Assembly: GCF_002585305.1 (NCBI RefSeq)
Contig: NZ_NUNF01000023.1
Coordinates: 65,670-113,309 of the forward strand
Source: Bacillus sp. AFS037270
GTDB lineage: Bacteria > Bacillota > Bacilli > Bacillales_B > DSM-18226
Length of the DNA stretch: 47,640 nucleotides
Direction of reading: 5' to 3'
Position numbers and translations under genes: made by a program. Each line of letters starts with the position of its first letter. The first letter of the stretch is position 1. The notes below the pieces were generated by a model. The model had not been told where the DNA came from. It ran no database searches and worked only from the letters and a program-made list of their open reading frames with translations. Shown here piece after piece: positions 24,923 to 32,881 of the stretch.

Positions 24923-26299
24923 TTATATATCCTCCTTCATAACAGCTATATCAAATGCAAGAATGGTGCAGAACTGTATAATGGCCTTGGCAGAGGGTCT
25001 AATTTTTGTTAAGCCATCTTCAAAGTTTTTGGATGGCTTCGAATTAACCTCAATTAACCATGGTTTTCCATCTTGGTCAACACCAATGTCAATACCAAGT
25101 TCACCAATAATACCTTGTGAATTTTGGCTTATAATGGAGGCAGTCTCAAGTGCCAATTCCTTCATTTGGGCTAGAACTTCTACGGCTTTATTATCGTTTA
25201 GACAAGTCTTTAATGCGTTTAATGGTCGTGTAAGGGTGCCGCCTCTTGCTAAATTAGAGACAAATTCTTGTTTTCCGGCAATCCGTGCCACAGTTGAAGT
25301 TACCCGCCAATTATTATCCAGATTTTGATGGCATAGAACTCGGAAATCCATCGAAGATAATTGATAGGACATCAATGAAATACCCTGTTGAATAATATAA
25401 ATTCGATTATGGATAAGTGGCTTGATTTGTTGGAATATTTCATCCAATGAAAATAACTCTCTTTGTTTAGCCGGCCCAGATTTTAATGAGGTTTCAAGAG
25501 AATAACAGGAATCTGGTTCCCGACTTACCTTAATAATATTTCTGCCCTGACTTCCATGGATAGGCTTTAGGAACAGGGTGCCATATTTTTGTGTCATTTC
25601 ATAAAAATGATCTTTCGAAAAAAGCTTTGTTTTCGGCAGATAGGAATCAAGATTCCTTATGTCTTTTAGGTGTTCGTATACTTCCCATTTTGAAAGAAAA
25701 CGGTCGTTAAAAAACGGAATCAATAATTGATTCACTTTTGCTCGAAATTGTTTGAATTCTTTTTTATACTCTAGAGCTCTTGAATGAATCCGGTTATAAA
25801 TGACATCAGGGGCAGGCAGCTGTGCAGCCGTCCATTTTCCATCTATCAAGTAATATCCTTGACTTAAAAACTGTTGATAGGAAAAAACATAAAAGAACCC
25901 GCCAGTCTCACTAATTCCTTGTTGAAGCTCCTCACAAAACAAATGTATGGAACGAAAGTAAGGTTCATTATTTTGGTTATCAATTGAATCTGTTAATAAA
26001 GCTGCGACAGGTCCGAGCTTTAATGTTTGACTCTCGGGAAGAACCATTGCTTGAAATTTAAGAGGGTGAATGGGGAGATAAAAAGATTCCATTAAATCTT
26101 CGGGAAAATAGATTGTATTATCTGTTAAGTCTTTGGTTTGAACTTTTATTGGAATGGTTCTTCTGCCAATCGAGACGTTTATCTCGTGCATATTTAATTG
26201 GAGCAGCTTAAACAATTGGGCAGACATCTGGATAACATCCTGATCTTTGTCTGATAATTTTATTGGAACGACTAGGATCGAGGTTAACGAAAATGACAT
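24923..26299 (-). CDS. yheD: YheD-like ATP-grasp protein (copy A)
   Basis: A 458-residue long-form member and first gene of the operon. It has a YheD-type N-terminal domain (about 1-110, PIHPLKFQAMVLPES and TLKLGPVAALLTDS) and an ATP-grasp part with DVIYNRIHSRA, LPKTKLFS, LFLKPIHGSQGRNIIKV, SMDFRVLCHQN, GELGIDIGVDQDG and IEVNSKPSKN. GAGGAG before ATG 26299 decides the start; an in-frame GTG six bases upstream overlaps that SD. The intergenic region to divergent yheA should hold a sporulation promoter, but I see no clean sigma-E or sigma-K match. Confidence 0.87.
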   Translation of the reverse strand: MSFSLTSILVVPIKLSDKDQDVIQMSAQLFKLLQLNMHEINVSIGRRTIPIKVQTKDLTDNTIYFPEDLMESFYLPIHPLKFQAMVLPESQTLKLGPVAALLTDSIDNQNNEPYFRSIHLFCEELQQGISETGGFFYVFSYQQFLSQGYYLIDGKWTAAQLPAPDVIYNRIHSRALEYKKEFKQFRAKVNQLLIPFFNDRFLSKWEVYEHLKDIRNLDSYLPKTKLFSKDHFYEMTQKYGTLFLKPIHGSQGRNIIKVSREPDSCYSLETSLKSGPAKQRELFSLDEIFQQIKPLIHNRIYIIQQGISLMSYQLSSMDFRVLCHQNLDNNWRVTSTVARIAGKQEFVSNLARGGTLTRPLNALKTCLNDNKAVEVLAQMKELALETASIISQNSQGIIGELGIDIGVDQDGKPWLIEVNSKPSKNFEDGLTKIRPSAKAIIQFCTILAFDIAVMKEDI

Positions 26300-26449
26300 A
26301 ATCACTCCTCATTTACTGGGATCTTGGGCATTAGTTGATATAAGTAATTTATGTAAATACTTGAGGAAAGGTGATTTGAACATTCTCGCATTTAATTGAA
26401 TAGTTTGTTATAGTTGTGAAGATGTTTATACAAAAAGGAGTGGCTTAAA

Positions 26450-26797
26450 ATGGCAGTAAATTTATATGATTCCGCCTATGCATTAGAAACTGCAATTCGT
26501 CAAAGTAATGAGTATATACAATTACAGCAGGCCTATAACGAAGTAAATAAAGACCCTCAGTCAAAACAAATGTTTGACCAGTTCCGTCAAATGCAAATGA
26601 ATTTGCAGCAAAAACAAATGATGGGCCAAAATATCTCTGAACAGGAAGTCCAGCAGGCACAATCCACTGTTGCCCTTGTTCAGCAGAATCAAAAAATAGC
26701 CCGGCTAATGGACGCAGAACAACGAATGAGCATGGTGATTGGCGAATTAAACAAAGTTATTATGAAACCATTGGAAGATTTATACGGAAATCTGTAA
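26450..26797 (+). CDS. yheA: YlbF/YmcA family protein YheA
   Basis: A 115-residue, all-helical, Gln-rich protein: AVNLYDSAYALETAIRQSNEY, then repeated NEVNKDPQSKQMFDQFR and NKVIMKPLEDLY blocks. It belongs to the YheA/YmcA/YlbF family; relatives YlbF and YmcA form a complex with YaaT that affects RNase Y and sporulation. YheA itself has no firm role. An AAAAGGAG SD precedes the ATG. It is divergent from the yheD/yheC operon, as in B. subtilis gene order. Confidence 0.92.
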   Translation: MAVNLYDSAYALETAIRQSNEYIQLQQAYNEVNKDPQSKQMFDQFRQMQMNLQQKQMMGQNISEQEVQQAQSTVALVQQNQKIARLMDAEQRMSMVIGELNKVIMKPLEDLYGNL

Positions 26798-26806
26798 GAT
26801 TAGTTG

Positions 26807-26837
26807 AAAGCCTTCGGTCCTAAAACCGAAGGCTTTT
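26807..26837 (+). terminator. Terminator of yheA
   Basis: AAAGCCTTCGGT / ACCGAAGGCTTT, a 12-bp stem with a 6-nt loop followed by TTTTG. Confidence 0.85.
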
Positions 26838-26876
26838 GCTCTATAAAATGCAATAAAAGGAATCACTTTGAAAATT

Positions 26877-27000
26877 GTCTAGCTGCAGCGCCTAGGGGCT
26901 CGGGGTCATAAGCCAATCCGTCAAGAAGGGCTAAAGAACAGCCTCCTCGCCGGCTCGTCTGTAGCCTTGCGCCCCTGTTCAAGGCGCCTCCGCTTTTCTT
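26877..27000 (+). repeat. Dispersed intergenic repeat, fullest copy
   Basis: About 124 bp, running from CTAGCTGCAGCGCCTAG through TCATAAGCCAATCCGTC, a central hairpin (AGGGCT / AGCCT) and GCCGGC to AAGGCGCCTCCGCTTTTC. The first half matches the copy at the right window end. The 5' and 3' ends match the deleted copy at 28081. The central hairpin of the other copies is AGGTT/AACCT, so one stem pair is C-G here and T-A there, which hints at structural constraint. Confidence 0.75.
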
Positions 27001-27073
27001 TCTGTTCTATATGCGAGTGAAAGGTCATAAAAGTGATATAAAGGCATTTTCACCAAGAACAGGGGGCAACATA

Positions 27074-27943
27074 ATGATTTATCGCTTGCTTGCGCTAAAT
27101 ATCGATGGCACGCTTCTACAATCGAATGGCAAAATTCATAAATCAACCAGGGAAGCAATTGAATATGTTCAGCAAAAAGGAATTTATGTAACATTGGTTA
27201 CATCACGGAGCTTCCCTTCAGCCAAGAAGGTGGCGAAGGCGTTAAAAATAACAGCACCGCTTATTACCCACCAAGGGGCATTTATTGCAAATACCCTAGA
27301 GAAACCAGTATATGTAAAAAGAATTAATGAGGACATTACGTATGATACGATTCGTTTTTTAGAGGCATTGCCGTGTCAAATTAGGCTAGTCCACGAGCAA
27401 TTTTCATTAGCAAATAAATTAAAGCTTCATAATCAATTACTGGCCAAAACTGTGTTTACTTCAGGAGACCCCGTTTTCTATTCCCAACAATTTGTGTCTA
27501 CCTTAAGTGAGTATTTACACGACCAGCCGGTAACGCCTCCAAAAATAGAGGTGTATTTTGAAGATGAGCGGGACCTTAATGATGCCATCCAAGCATTAAG
27601 AAAAATGTTTACAGAGATTGATGTGATTCAATTGGATTCACTCAGGCTTGATATTGTTCCAGTGGGTGTTTCCAAGCTAACAGGATTATCATACTTAGGC
27701 AATCAACTAGGAATCAAGCGAAGTGAAATGGTATATATTGGTGATGGACTTGATGATATCCCGTTAATCGAAGCAGCGGGTTTAGGAGTTTCGATGTGGA
27801 ATGCCGACTTTGAGGTCAAGAGGTCATCCGATTGGGTAACAAGGTCCAATAATGAACATGGTGTGGCCTACATGGTAAAAGAACACTTCCGCAAGCAGCA
27901 GCCAATTGAGTTCTTAAGAAAAATGAAAATCATTAAAAATTAA
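27074..27943 (+). CDS. yhaX: HAD-superfamily Cof-type phosphatase YhaX
   Basis: A 289-residue Cof/HAD-IIB hydrolase. The first motif reads LLALNIDGTLL, so the usual nucleophile position of DxDGT is Asn (NIDGT) rather than Asp. The remaining motifs are present: VTSRSFPS (motif II), KLTGLSYLG (motif III Lys) and YIGDGLDDIPLIEAAGLGVSMWNA (motif IV, read in two parts). Loss of the nucleophile suggests reduced or absent phosphatase activity. ATG 27074 is chosen because AGGGGG lies 7 nt upstream; the frame continues upstream into the repeat but without an SD. In B. subtilis yhaX is sigma-E controlled. Confidence 0.85.
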   Translation: MIYRLLALNIDGTLLQSNGKIHKSTREAIEYVQQKGIYVTLVTSRSFPSAKKVAKALKITAPLITHQGAFIANTLEKPVYVKRINEDITYDTIRFLEALPCQIRLVHEQFSLANKLKLHNQLLAKTVFTSGDPVFYSQQFVSTLSEYLHDQPVTPPKIEVYFEDERDLNDAIQALRKMFTEIDVIQLDSLRLDIVPVGVSKLTGLSYLGNQLGIKRSEMVYIGDGLDDIPLIEAAGLGVSMWNADFEVKRSSDWVTRSNNEHGVAYMVKEHFRKQQPIEFLRKMKIIKN

Positions 27944-28012
27944 AAAACAGAGATATCAAGGCAACTTTAGAAGCCAATAAAGGTCAGGATGGAAAAGTAC
28001 TGGTCTCTAATC

Positions 28013-28046
28013 AAAATCTCCTGCTTAATTTAAGCAGGAGATTTTT
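28013..28046 (+). terminator. Terminator of yhaX
   Basis: AAATCTCCTGCTTA / TAAGCAGGAGATTT, a long near-perfect stem followed by T residues, about 70 bp after the stop. Confidence 0.85.
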
Positions 28047-28080
28047 AATTATAAGAAAGAAAATTTGACCTTGAGAATTT

Positions 28081-28119
28081 TCCAGCTCCAGCCCCTGGTC
28101 AAGGCGCTTCCGCTTTTCC
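28081..28119 (+). repeat. Internally deleted copy of the dispersed repeat
   Basis: CCAGCTCCAGC joins directly to CCCCTGGTCAAGGCGCTTC and CGCTTTTCC. These are the two ends of the full repeat with the centre missing. Confidence 0.6.
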
Positions 28120-28213
28120 GTTAAAATTCAATATATTTAGAAAGCTTGTTTTTATTCTAATCATTTCCATATATAATGAAAGTGAGTGAATAATAAAGGG
28201 GAGGAGATTTCCC

Positions 28214-29005
28214 ATGTCAATTAATTTTGAAACAGATAAGGTCAATTTGCGAGTGAATAATCGTGTTGCCACCATTGAATTAAACCGGCCAGATGCATTA
28301 AACGCCATGGATACGGACGTCATCAAGGGGCTAGTTTATAAGCTGAAGGAAATTAGTGATTCAGATGAGATTGATATTTTAGTAGTAACAGGAAAAGGAA
28401 GAGCCTTTTCATCCGGTGGAGATATTAAAACAATGCTGTCCAATATGAATGAAAGTGATTTCTTTCCTGTAATGGATTGCATTAGCGAATTAATTATTAC
28501 CCTGTATAGCCTGCCAAAACTAACTATTAGTGCTGTTTCGGGTGCGGCAGCAGGTTTAGGATTTAGTTTGGCACTGGCCACTGATTATATTATTGCAGAC
28601 AAAACTAGTAAGCTGGCGATGAATTTTATTGGTATTGGCTTAATACCCGATGGCGGGGCACACTTCTTTTTGGAAAAAAGATTAGGAGAGACGATGGCTA
28701 AGCAGGTCATTTGGGACGGAAAAATGTTAAGTGCTGACGAAGCATTTAAAATGGGATTAATCCAAGAGGTAGCTGAAAAGGGCCTTCAAGAAACGCTAGA
28801 GGCAAGGGTGCAAGATTGGCTGAGCCGACCGGTTCAGGCGATGATTAAAACTAAAAAAATAATGGCTGAGAAGAATCGTCCACAATTACTTAAAGTGCTG
28901 GAATTAGAAAAATACGGCCAGCAAAAAATGCGGGAAACGCTTGACCACCGTGAAGGTATCAGGGCTTTTATCGAAAAAAGAAAGCCGTTCTTTATAGGAA
29001 AATAA
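28214..29005 (+). CDS. yhaR: Enoyl-CoA hydratase/isomerase family protein
   Basis: A 263-residue crotonase-fold protein: IELNRPDALNAMD near the start, the oxyanion-hole stretch AFSSGGDIKTM, the second turn VSGAAAGLGFSLALATDYI, FIGIGLIPDGGAHFFL and a C-terminal Lys-rich helix. It should act on acyl-CoA, probably by hydration or isomerisation of an enoyl-CoA. The position equivalent to the second catalytic Glu reads Asp in LIPDGG, as in some isomerases and degradative homologues. GGGAGGAG lies 7 nt before the ATG. B. subtilis order (yhaR before yhaQ) is kept. Confidence 0.87.
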   Translation: MSINFETDKVNLRVNNRVATIELNRPDALNAMDTDVIKGLVYKLKEISDSDEIDILVVTGKGRAFSSGGDIKTMLSNMNESDFFPVMDCISELIITLYSLPKLTISAVSGAAAGLGFSLALATDYIIADKTSKLAMNFIGIGLIPDGGAHFFLEKRLGETMAKQVIWDGKMLSADEAFKMGLIQEVAEKGLQETLEARVQDWLSRPVQAMIKTKKIMAEKNRPQLLKVLELEKYGQQKMRETLDHREGIRAFIEKRKPFFIGK

Positions 29006-29008
29006 AAC

Positions 29009-29039
29009 AAACAAAGAAGCCCTTGGGCTTCTTTGTTTT
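29009..29039. terminator. Bidirectional terminator between yhaR and the YhzD-like gene
   Basis: AAACAAAGAAGCCC / GGGCTTCTTTGTTT, a 14-bp perfect inverted repeat with a minimal loop, between convergent genes. Confidence 0.9.
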
Positions 29040-29223
29040 AAGAATGAAATAGTAAAAGCTTGCCGCTAGGTGAGGTTAATCGATGTGTCTTTTCTAGCAA
29101 CTGTTTCTCTTGTAAAAGCTGTTCCCCTTGTTTCTTTGCTGCCTCATCATTCCCGGCTTGAAGACTCTCATCTAATAATTTTTCCCCATTTGCCTCAAAG
29201 ACTGTTAATTTATACGTTCTCAT
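29038..29223 (-). CDS. YhzD-like small protein
   Basis: A 61-residue protein: MRTYKLTVFEANGEKLLDES, then a helical Lys/Gln/Leu-rich centre (AAKKQGEQLLQEKQLLEK) and RLTSPSGKLLLFHS. Length and layout match the YhzD family of Bacillus, function unknown. ATG 29223 follows AAGGGGGA at 6 nt; a TTG six bases upstream overlaps the spacing region. Convergent with yhaR. Confidence 0.7.
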   Translation of the reverse strand: MRTYKLTVFEANGEKLLDESLQAGNDEAAKKQGEQLLQEKQLLEKTHRLTSPSGKLLLFHS

Positions 29224-29388
29224 CGACAATCCCCCTTATATATAAATGTTTATTTTGGAGTCGGCGTTTACCAATGCAGTCGTTTCCACCTTTATATTAT
29301 TTTTACACAATTCTTTGAATTTTTCAAAAAAATAAACCGAAACCAAATTATGGTATATTCGTATTAAAGAAGGAAAGGGGTGCGTAAT

Positions 29389-30288
29389 ATGGTACTCAAA
29401 CTTGAACATGTTACCAAGAAGTTTGGTCAATTTACAGCTGTTAATGATTTATCGATAACGATTCCTGAAAAAGAGATGTTTGGTTTCTTAGGGGCAAACG
29501 GGGCCGGTAAAACGACGACATTTCGAATGATATTAGGACTGCTGGACAGTTCGGCTGGCCGTATTACTTGGGATGATCAACCAATTGACTATTCCACCAG
29601 CCATCTGGTTGGCTATTTGCCTGAGGAAAGAGGCTTATATCCTAAATTAAAAGTACGTGATCAAATTGTCTATTTAGCCAGATTAAGAGGAATGCAAAAG
29701 ACTGAAGCATTAATTGAACTAAAATCGTGGTTAGAGCGTTTTAAAATCCTAGATTATGAGAATAAAAAGGTTGAAGAGCTTTCGAAAGGAAACCAGCAGA
29801 AAATCCAATTTATTGCCGCGGTGGTCCATAAACCTAAATTATTAATCTTAGATGAGCCGTTCAGCGGACTTGACCCTATTAATGTGGAGATGCTAAAAGA
29901 AGCAGTTTTAACTTTGAAGGAAAATGGAGCAACGATTGTGTTTTCGAGTCATCGGATGGAGCATGTAGAGGAGATGTGTGAGCATCTATGCATTTTACAT
30001 AAAGGGAGTCCGGTCGTAAGTGGTTCCTTAAAGGAAATCAAACGTGAATTTGGCAAAAAGAATTTAGTGCTACATGCCGATTTTTCTTTAGACTCATTAA
30101 AGAGTTTCCCTGGGGTAGTTAAATCTAAAGTGACCATGGAGGGCATTCACTTGCAAATTGAAGGGGAGGATGTTGCAGGAAAAATCCTTAAAGAAATTGT
30201 TGATAAAGGGTTTATTCGCAAGTTTGCGCTAGAAGAGCCCTCATTGAATGATATTTTTATTGAGAAAGTAGGTAATTCCTTTGAATAG
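29389..30288 (+). CDS. yhaQ: ABC transporter ATPase YhaQ
   Basis: A 299-residue ABC ATPase: Walker A GANGAGKTT (about 38-46), Q-loop YLPEERGLYP, signature LSKGNQQKI, Walker B LLILDEPFSGLDP and H-switch SSHRMEH. A C-terminal domain of about 80 residues follows. With the permease YhaP it forms a NatAB-type exporter; B. subtilis NatAB extrudes sodium, but the YhaQP substrate is not established. ATG 29389 fits the SD AAGGAAAGGGG and the family N terminus MVLKLEHVTKKFG. It overlaps yhaP by 8 bp. Confidence 0.92.
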   Translation: MVLKLEHVTKKFGQFTAVNDLSITIPEKEMFGFLGANGAGKTTTFRMILGLLDSSAGRITWDDQPIDYSTSHLVGYLPEERGLYPKLKVRDQIVYLARLRGMQKTEALIELKSWLERFKILDYENKKVEELSKGNQQKIQFIAAVVHKPKLLILDEPFSGLDPINVEMLKEAVLTLKENGATIVFSSHRMEHVEEMCEHLCILHKGSPVVSGSLKEIKREFGKKNLVLHADFSLDSLKSFPGVVKSKVTMEGIHLQIEGEDVAGKILKEIVDKGFIRKFALEEPSLNDIFIEKVGNSFE

Positions 30289-31534
30289 CTTCTGGATTAT
30301 CTTATTTCATACCTATCTTAACAAGCTCAAAACGAAATCGTTTCTTGTCACGACGTTATTAACCATAGTCATCGTTTTAGCGATAACTAACATTAATAAT
30401 ATCATAGATTTATTTGATAAAAATGGCGGTAAGGAAAGGGTTGCCGTAATCGACCAATCCGGCCAGCTTTACGAGCCATTTAAGCAGCAAGTAAAAAGTG
30501 TTAATAAAGAAATTCAACTGACTTTTTTCAAGGGCAGTGTAGAACAAGCAGAAACACTGGTCAAAAAAGGTGAGTATGCAGGGGTTATTCAACTGAGTGT
30601 AAACGAGCAAAAGTTACCTGAAGCTACCTATAAAGCCAAGAGTATCGCCGATTCTTCCCTATATTCTGATCTTCAAACAGGTCTGCAGCAGCTTAAAACG
30701 ACGCTTGCAGCCTCACAGATTAATTTGGCGCCAGAGCAGCTCCAAAAGCTATATAACCCCGTTTCCTTTAAGAAAATCGCACTTGAGAAAAATGCAAAGA
30801 CGGAAGAGGAATTAAATCAGGCAAGAGGGTTAGTCTATGTCTTGCTATTTGTTATCTATTTTGCCGTTATTATGTATGCCAACATGATTGCGATGGAAGT
30901 TGCAACCGAGAAATCTTCACGTGTTATGGAGATATTAATATCAAGTGTTTCTCCAATTAAACAAATGTTTGCAAAAATAGTCGGAATTGGATTATTAAGT
31001 CTGACACAATTGGCCGCTTTCTTGTTGGTTGGCTATTATTCATTTACGAGAAATATGGAATCATTAAAGGATGGCTTTTTCGGTGTGTACGGATTTGGAG
31101 GAATTCCTGCTGGGACAATCGTCTACGCTGTTATTTTCTTTATTCTCGGCTATTTTCTTTATGCCACACTCGCGGCCTTTTTGGGGTCCCTAGTCAGTCG
31201 GATCGAAGACGTACAGCAGATGATTACACCGATGACCTTATTAGTTGTTGCTGGATTTATGATTGCCATGTTTGGTCTAGGTAAGCCTGACGCTCCGTTT
31301 ATAACTGCAACATCTTATATTCCTTTCTTCACACCGATGATTATGTTCTTGCGTGTTGGTATGTTGACGATCCCGGCCTGGGAGGCAATCTTAGGAATAA
31401 TCATCCTAATAGCAACCATATCGATACTGGCTATTTTTGGTGCCCGAGTGTACCGCGGTGGTGTCTTAATGTATGGAAAATCTAACTCTTATAAAGACAT
31501 TAAAAAGGCATTACAATTAACAAAAAAGGAATAA
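30281..31534 (+). CDS. yhaP: ABC exporter permease YhaP (NatB type)
   Basis: A 417-residue membrane protein: one N-terminal helix (about 20-40), a large extracytoplasmic domain (about 45-180) and five or more C-terminal membrane segments (from about 185). It includes a MEVATEKSSRVMEILISSV block diagnostic of NatB/ABC-2 permeases. It is the partner of YhaQ, with overlapping genes and coupled translation. The TTG start lies within the yhaQ end. A terminator follows 5 bp past the stop. Confidence 0.9.
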   Translation: MNSFWIILFHTYLNKLKTKSFLVTTLLTIVIVLAITNINNIIDLFDKNGGKERVAVIDQSGQLYEPFKQQVKSVNKEIQLTFFKGSVEQAETLVKKGEYAGVIQLSVNEQKLPEATYKAKSIADSSLYSDLQTGLQQLKTTLAASQINLAPEQLQKLYNPVSFKKIALEKNAKTEEELNQARGLVYVLLFVIYFAVIMYANMIAMEVATEKSSRVMEILISSVSPIKQMFAKIVGIGLLSLTQLAAFLLVGYYSFTRNMESLKDGFFGVYGFGGIPAGTIVYAVIFFILGYFLYATLAAFLGSLVSRIEDVQQMITPMTLLVVAGFMIAMFGLGKPDAPFITATSYIPFFTPMIMFLRVGMLTIPAWEAILGIIILIATISILAIFGARVYRGGVLMYGKSNSYKDIKKALQLTKKE

Positions 31535-31538
31535 GATC

Positions 31539-31578
31539 AAAAGAGTTTTACCATTTTGGTAAGACTCTTTTATTTTAG
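31539..31578 (+). terminator. Terminator of yhaQP
   Basis: AAAAGAGTTTTACC / GGTAAGACTCTTTT stem (one internal mismatch) followed by ATTTT. Confidence 0.85.
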
Positions 31579-31644
31579 AACATGCATTCGCATTTTTGTG
31601 GTAAAGGTGCTACAATGGAGAAAAGATGGTGAAAGGAATATTTT

Positions 31645-32865
31645 ATGAAAAAAATATCGTTTATTCATGCAGCCGACCTTCACTTAGACAGTCCGATGGT
31701 TGGGTTTAAGCATTTGCCAGAGAATATCTTCACTAGAGTAAAAGACAGTACGTTTACTGCATTGAAAAAACTAACCGTTACTGCAATTCAGCGGCAAGTT
31801 GATTTTGTCATTATTGCTGGGGATATATTTGATGGTGAGGATCGCAGTTTACGTGCACAAGCTCGGTTCCGGAAGGAAATGTTTAAACTTAGCGAAGAGA
31901 ATATCCCTGTTTATATCGTTCACGGAAATCATGACCATTTAAACGGTTCTTGGGTTCACCTTGACATGCCAGAAAATGTTCATGTTTTCGGCAGCAAGGT
32001 TGAAACAATGGAGCTGCAGACAAAAAGTGGTGTAATCGTTCATCTTTACGGTTTTAGTTATGGAACAAGACATGTTTTTGAGCGGAAAATAGATGAGTAC
32101 CAAAAAAAAGATGGCGCAGATTACCATATCGGTATCCTCCATGGAAATGAAAGTTCCGGGACAGAGCACGATAATTACGCTCCATTTACAGTAAAAGACC
32201 TTGTCCAGAAAAATTTTGATTATTGGGCGCTTGGACATATCCATAAACGTGCTGAATTGTCTTTGAACCCGCCCATTATTTATCCCGGCAATATCCAAGG
32301 AAGAAATAAAAAAGAGTCTGGTAGTAAAGGATTTTATCATGTTTCTTTTACAGATTTGGATGCAACAATGGACTATATTGAGGCCTCCGATATTATTTGG
32401 GAGGAAGTAACCGTTAATGCAGAGACCGCAGTTAGTTTTGACGATCTCTTTCATTTATGCCAAACAGCCATTAATGGACTAAGAAAGGAACATACTGGTA
32501 CACTGTTAACCTTTCTGTTGAAAAATATGAAGCTTGCTGATTCCCGTGAACAAAAAAGCATTGATAATGAATTGCTTGATCTTCTTTTAGAAGATGAAAC
32601 TGAAGAAGAATCCTTTGTTTGGGTGACGGACTTGAAATTGACGGAAAAATTACCTATCGATAAAGAAAAAATAAAGACCGAAGCCAATTTCTATGGAGAA
32701 CTATTTGAGACCATTGATCAGTTTGACCAAATTGAGCAGGCATTAGCGCCCCTCTTTGAGCATCCATTAGGAAGAAAATACTTACCACAGTTAGTAACAG
32801 AAGAGAAAGATGAATTGCTTGAGAAAGCAGAAAAATTATTAATTGAATTACTTTATCAGGCCTAA
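31645..32865 (+). CDS. yhaO: SbcD-like DNA repair exonuclease YhaO
   Basis: A 406-residue calcineurin-like phosphoesterase. Metal-binding motifs of Mre11/SbcD are in order: DLHLDSP (about 11-17), GDIFDG, GNHDH, LHGNESS and ALGHIHKR. The C-terminal half (about 240 on) is a capping or partner-binding region. It is the nuclease subunit that pairs with the SMC-like ATPase YhaN, in DNA end processing or repair. The SD is GAAAGGAA. yhaN starts 16 bp after the stop, so they are co-expressed. Confidence 0.92.
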   Translation: MKKISFIHAADLHLDSPMVGFKHLPENIFTRVKDSTFTALKKLTVTAIQRQVDFVIIAGDIFDGEDRSLRAQARFRKEMFKLSEENIPVYIVHGNHDHLNGSWVHLDMPENVHVFGSKVETMELQTKSGVIVHLYGFSYGTRHVFERKIDEYQKKDGADYHIGILHGNESSGTEHDNYAPFTVKDLVQKNFDYWALGHIHKRAELSLNPPIIYPGNIQGRNKKESGSKGFYHVSFTDLDATMDYIEASDIIWEEVTVNAETAVSFDDLFHLCQTAINGLRKEHTGTLLTFLLKNMKLADSREQKSIDNELLDLLLEDETEEESFVWVTDLKLTEKLPIDKEKIKTEANFYGELFETIDQFDQIEQALAPLFEHPLGRKYLPQLVTEEKDELLEKAEKLLIELLYQA

Positions 32866-32881
32866 TTAAAGGAGCAGAGGC

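Noticed and set aside
27011..27073. In-frame N-terminal extension of yhaX into the dispersed repeat
   Set aside because: No SD at the upstream ATG, and the HAD domain starts at the internal ATG, which has AGGGGG at good spacing.
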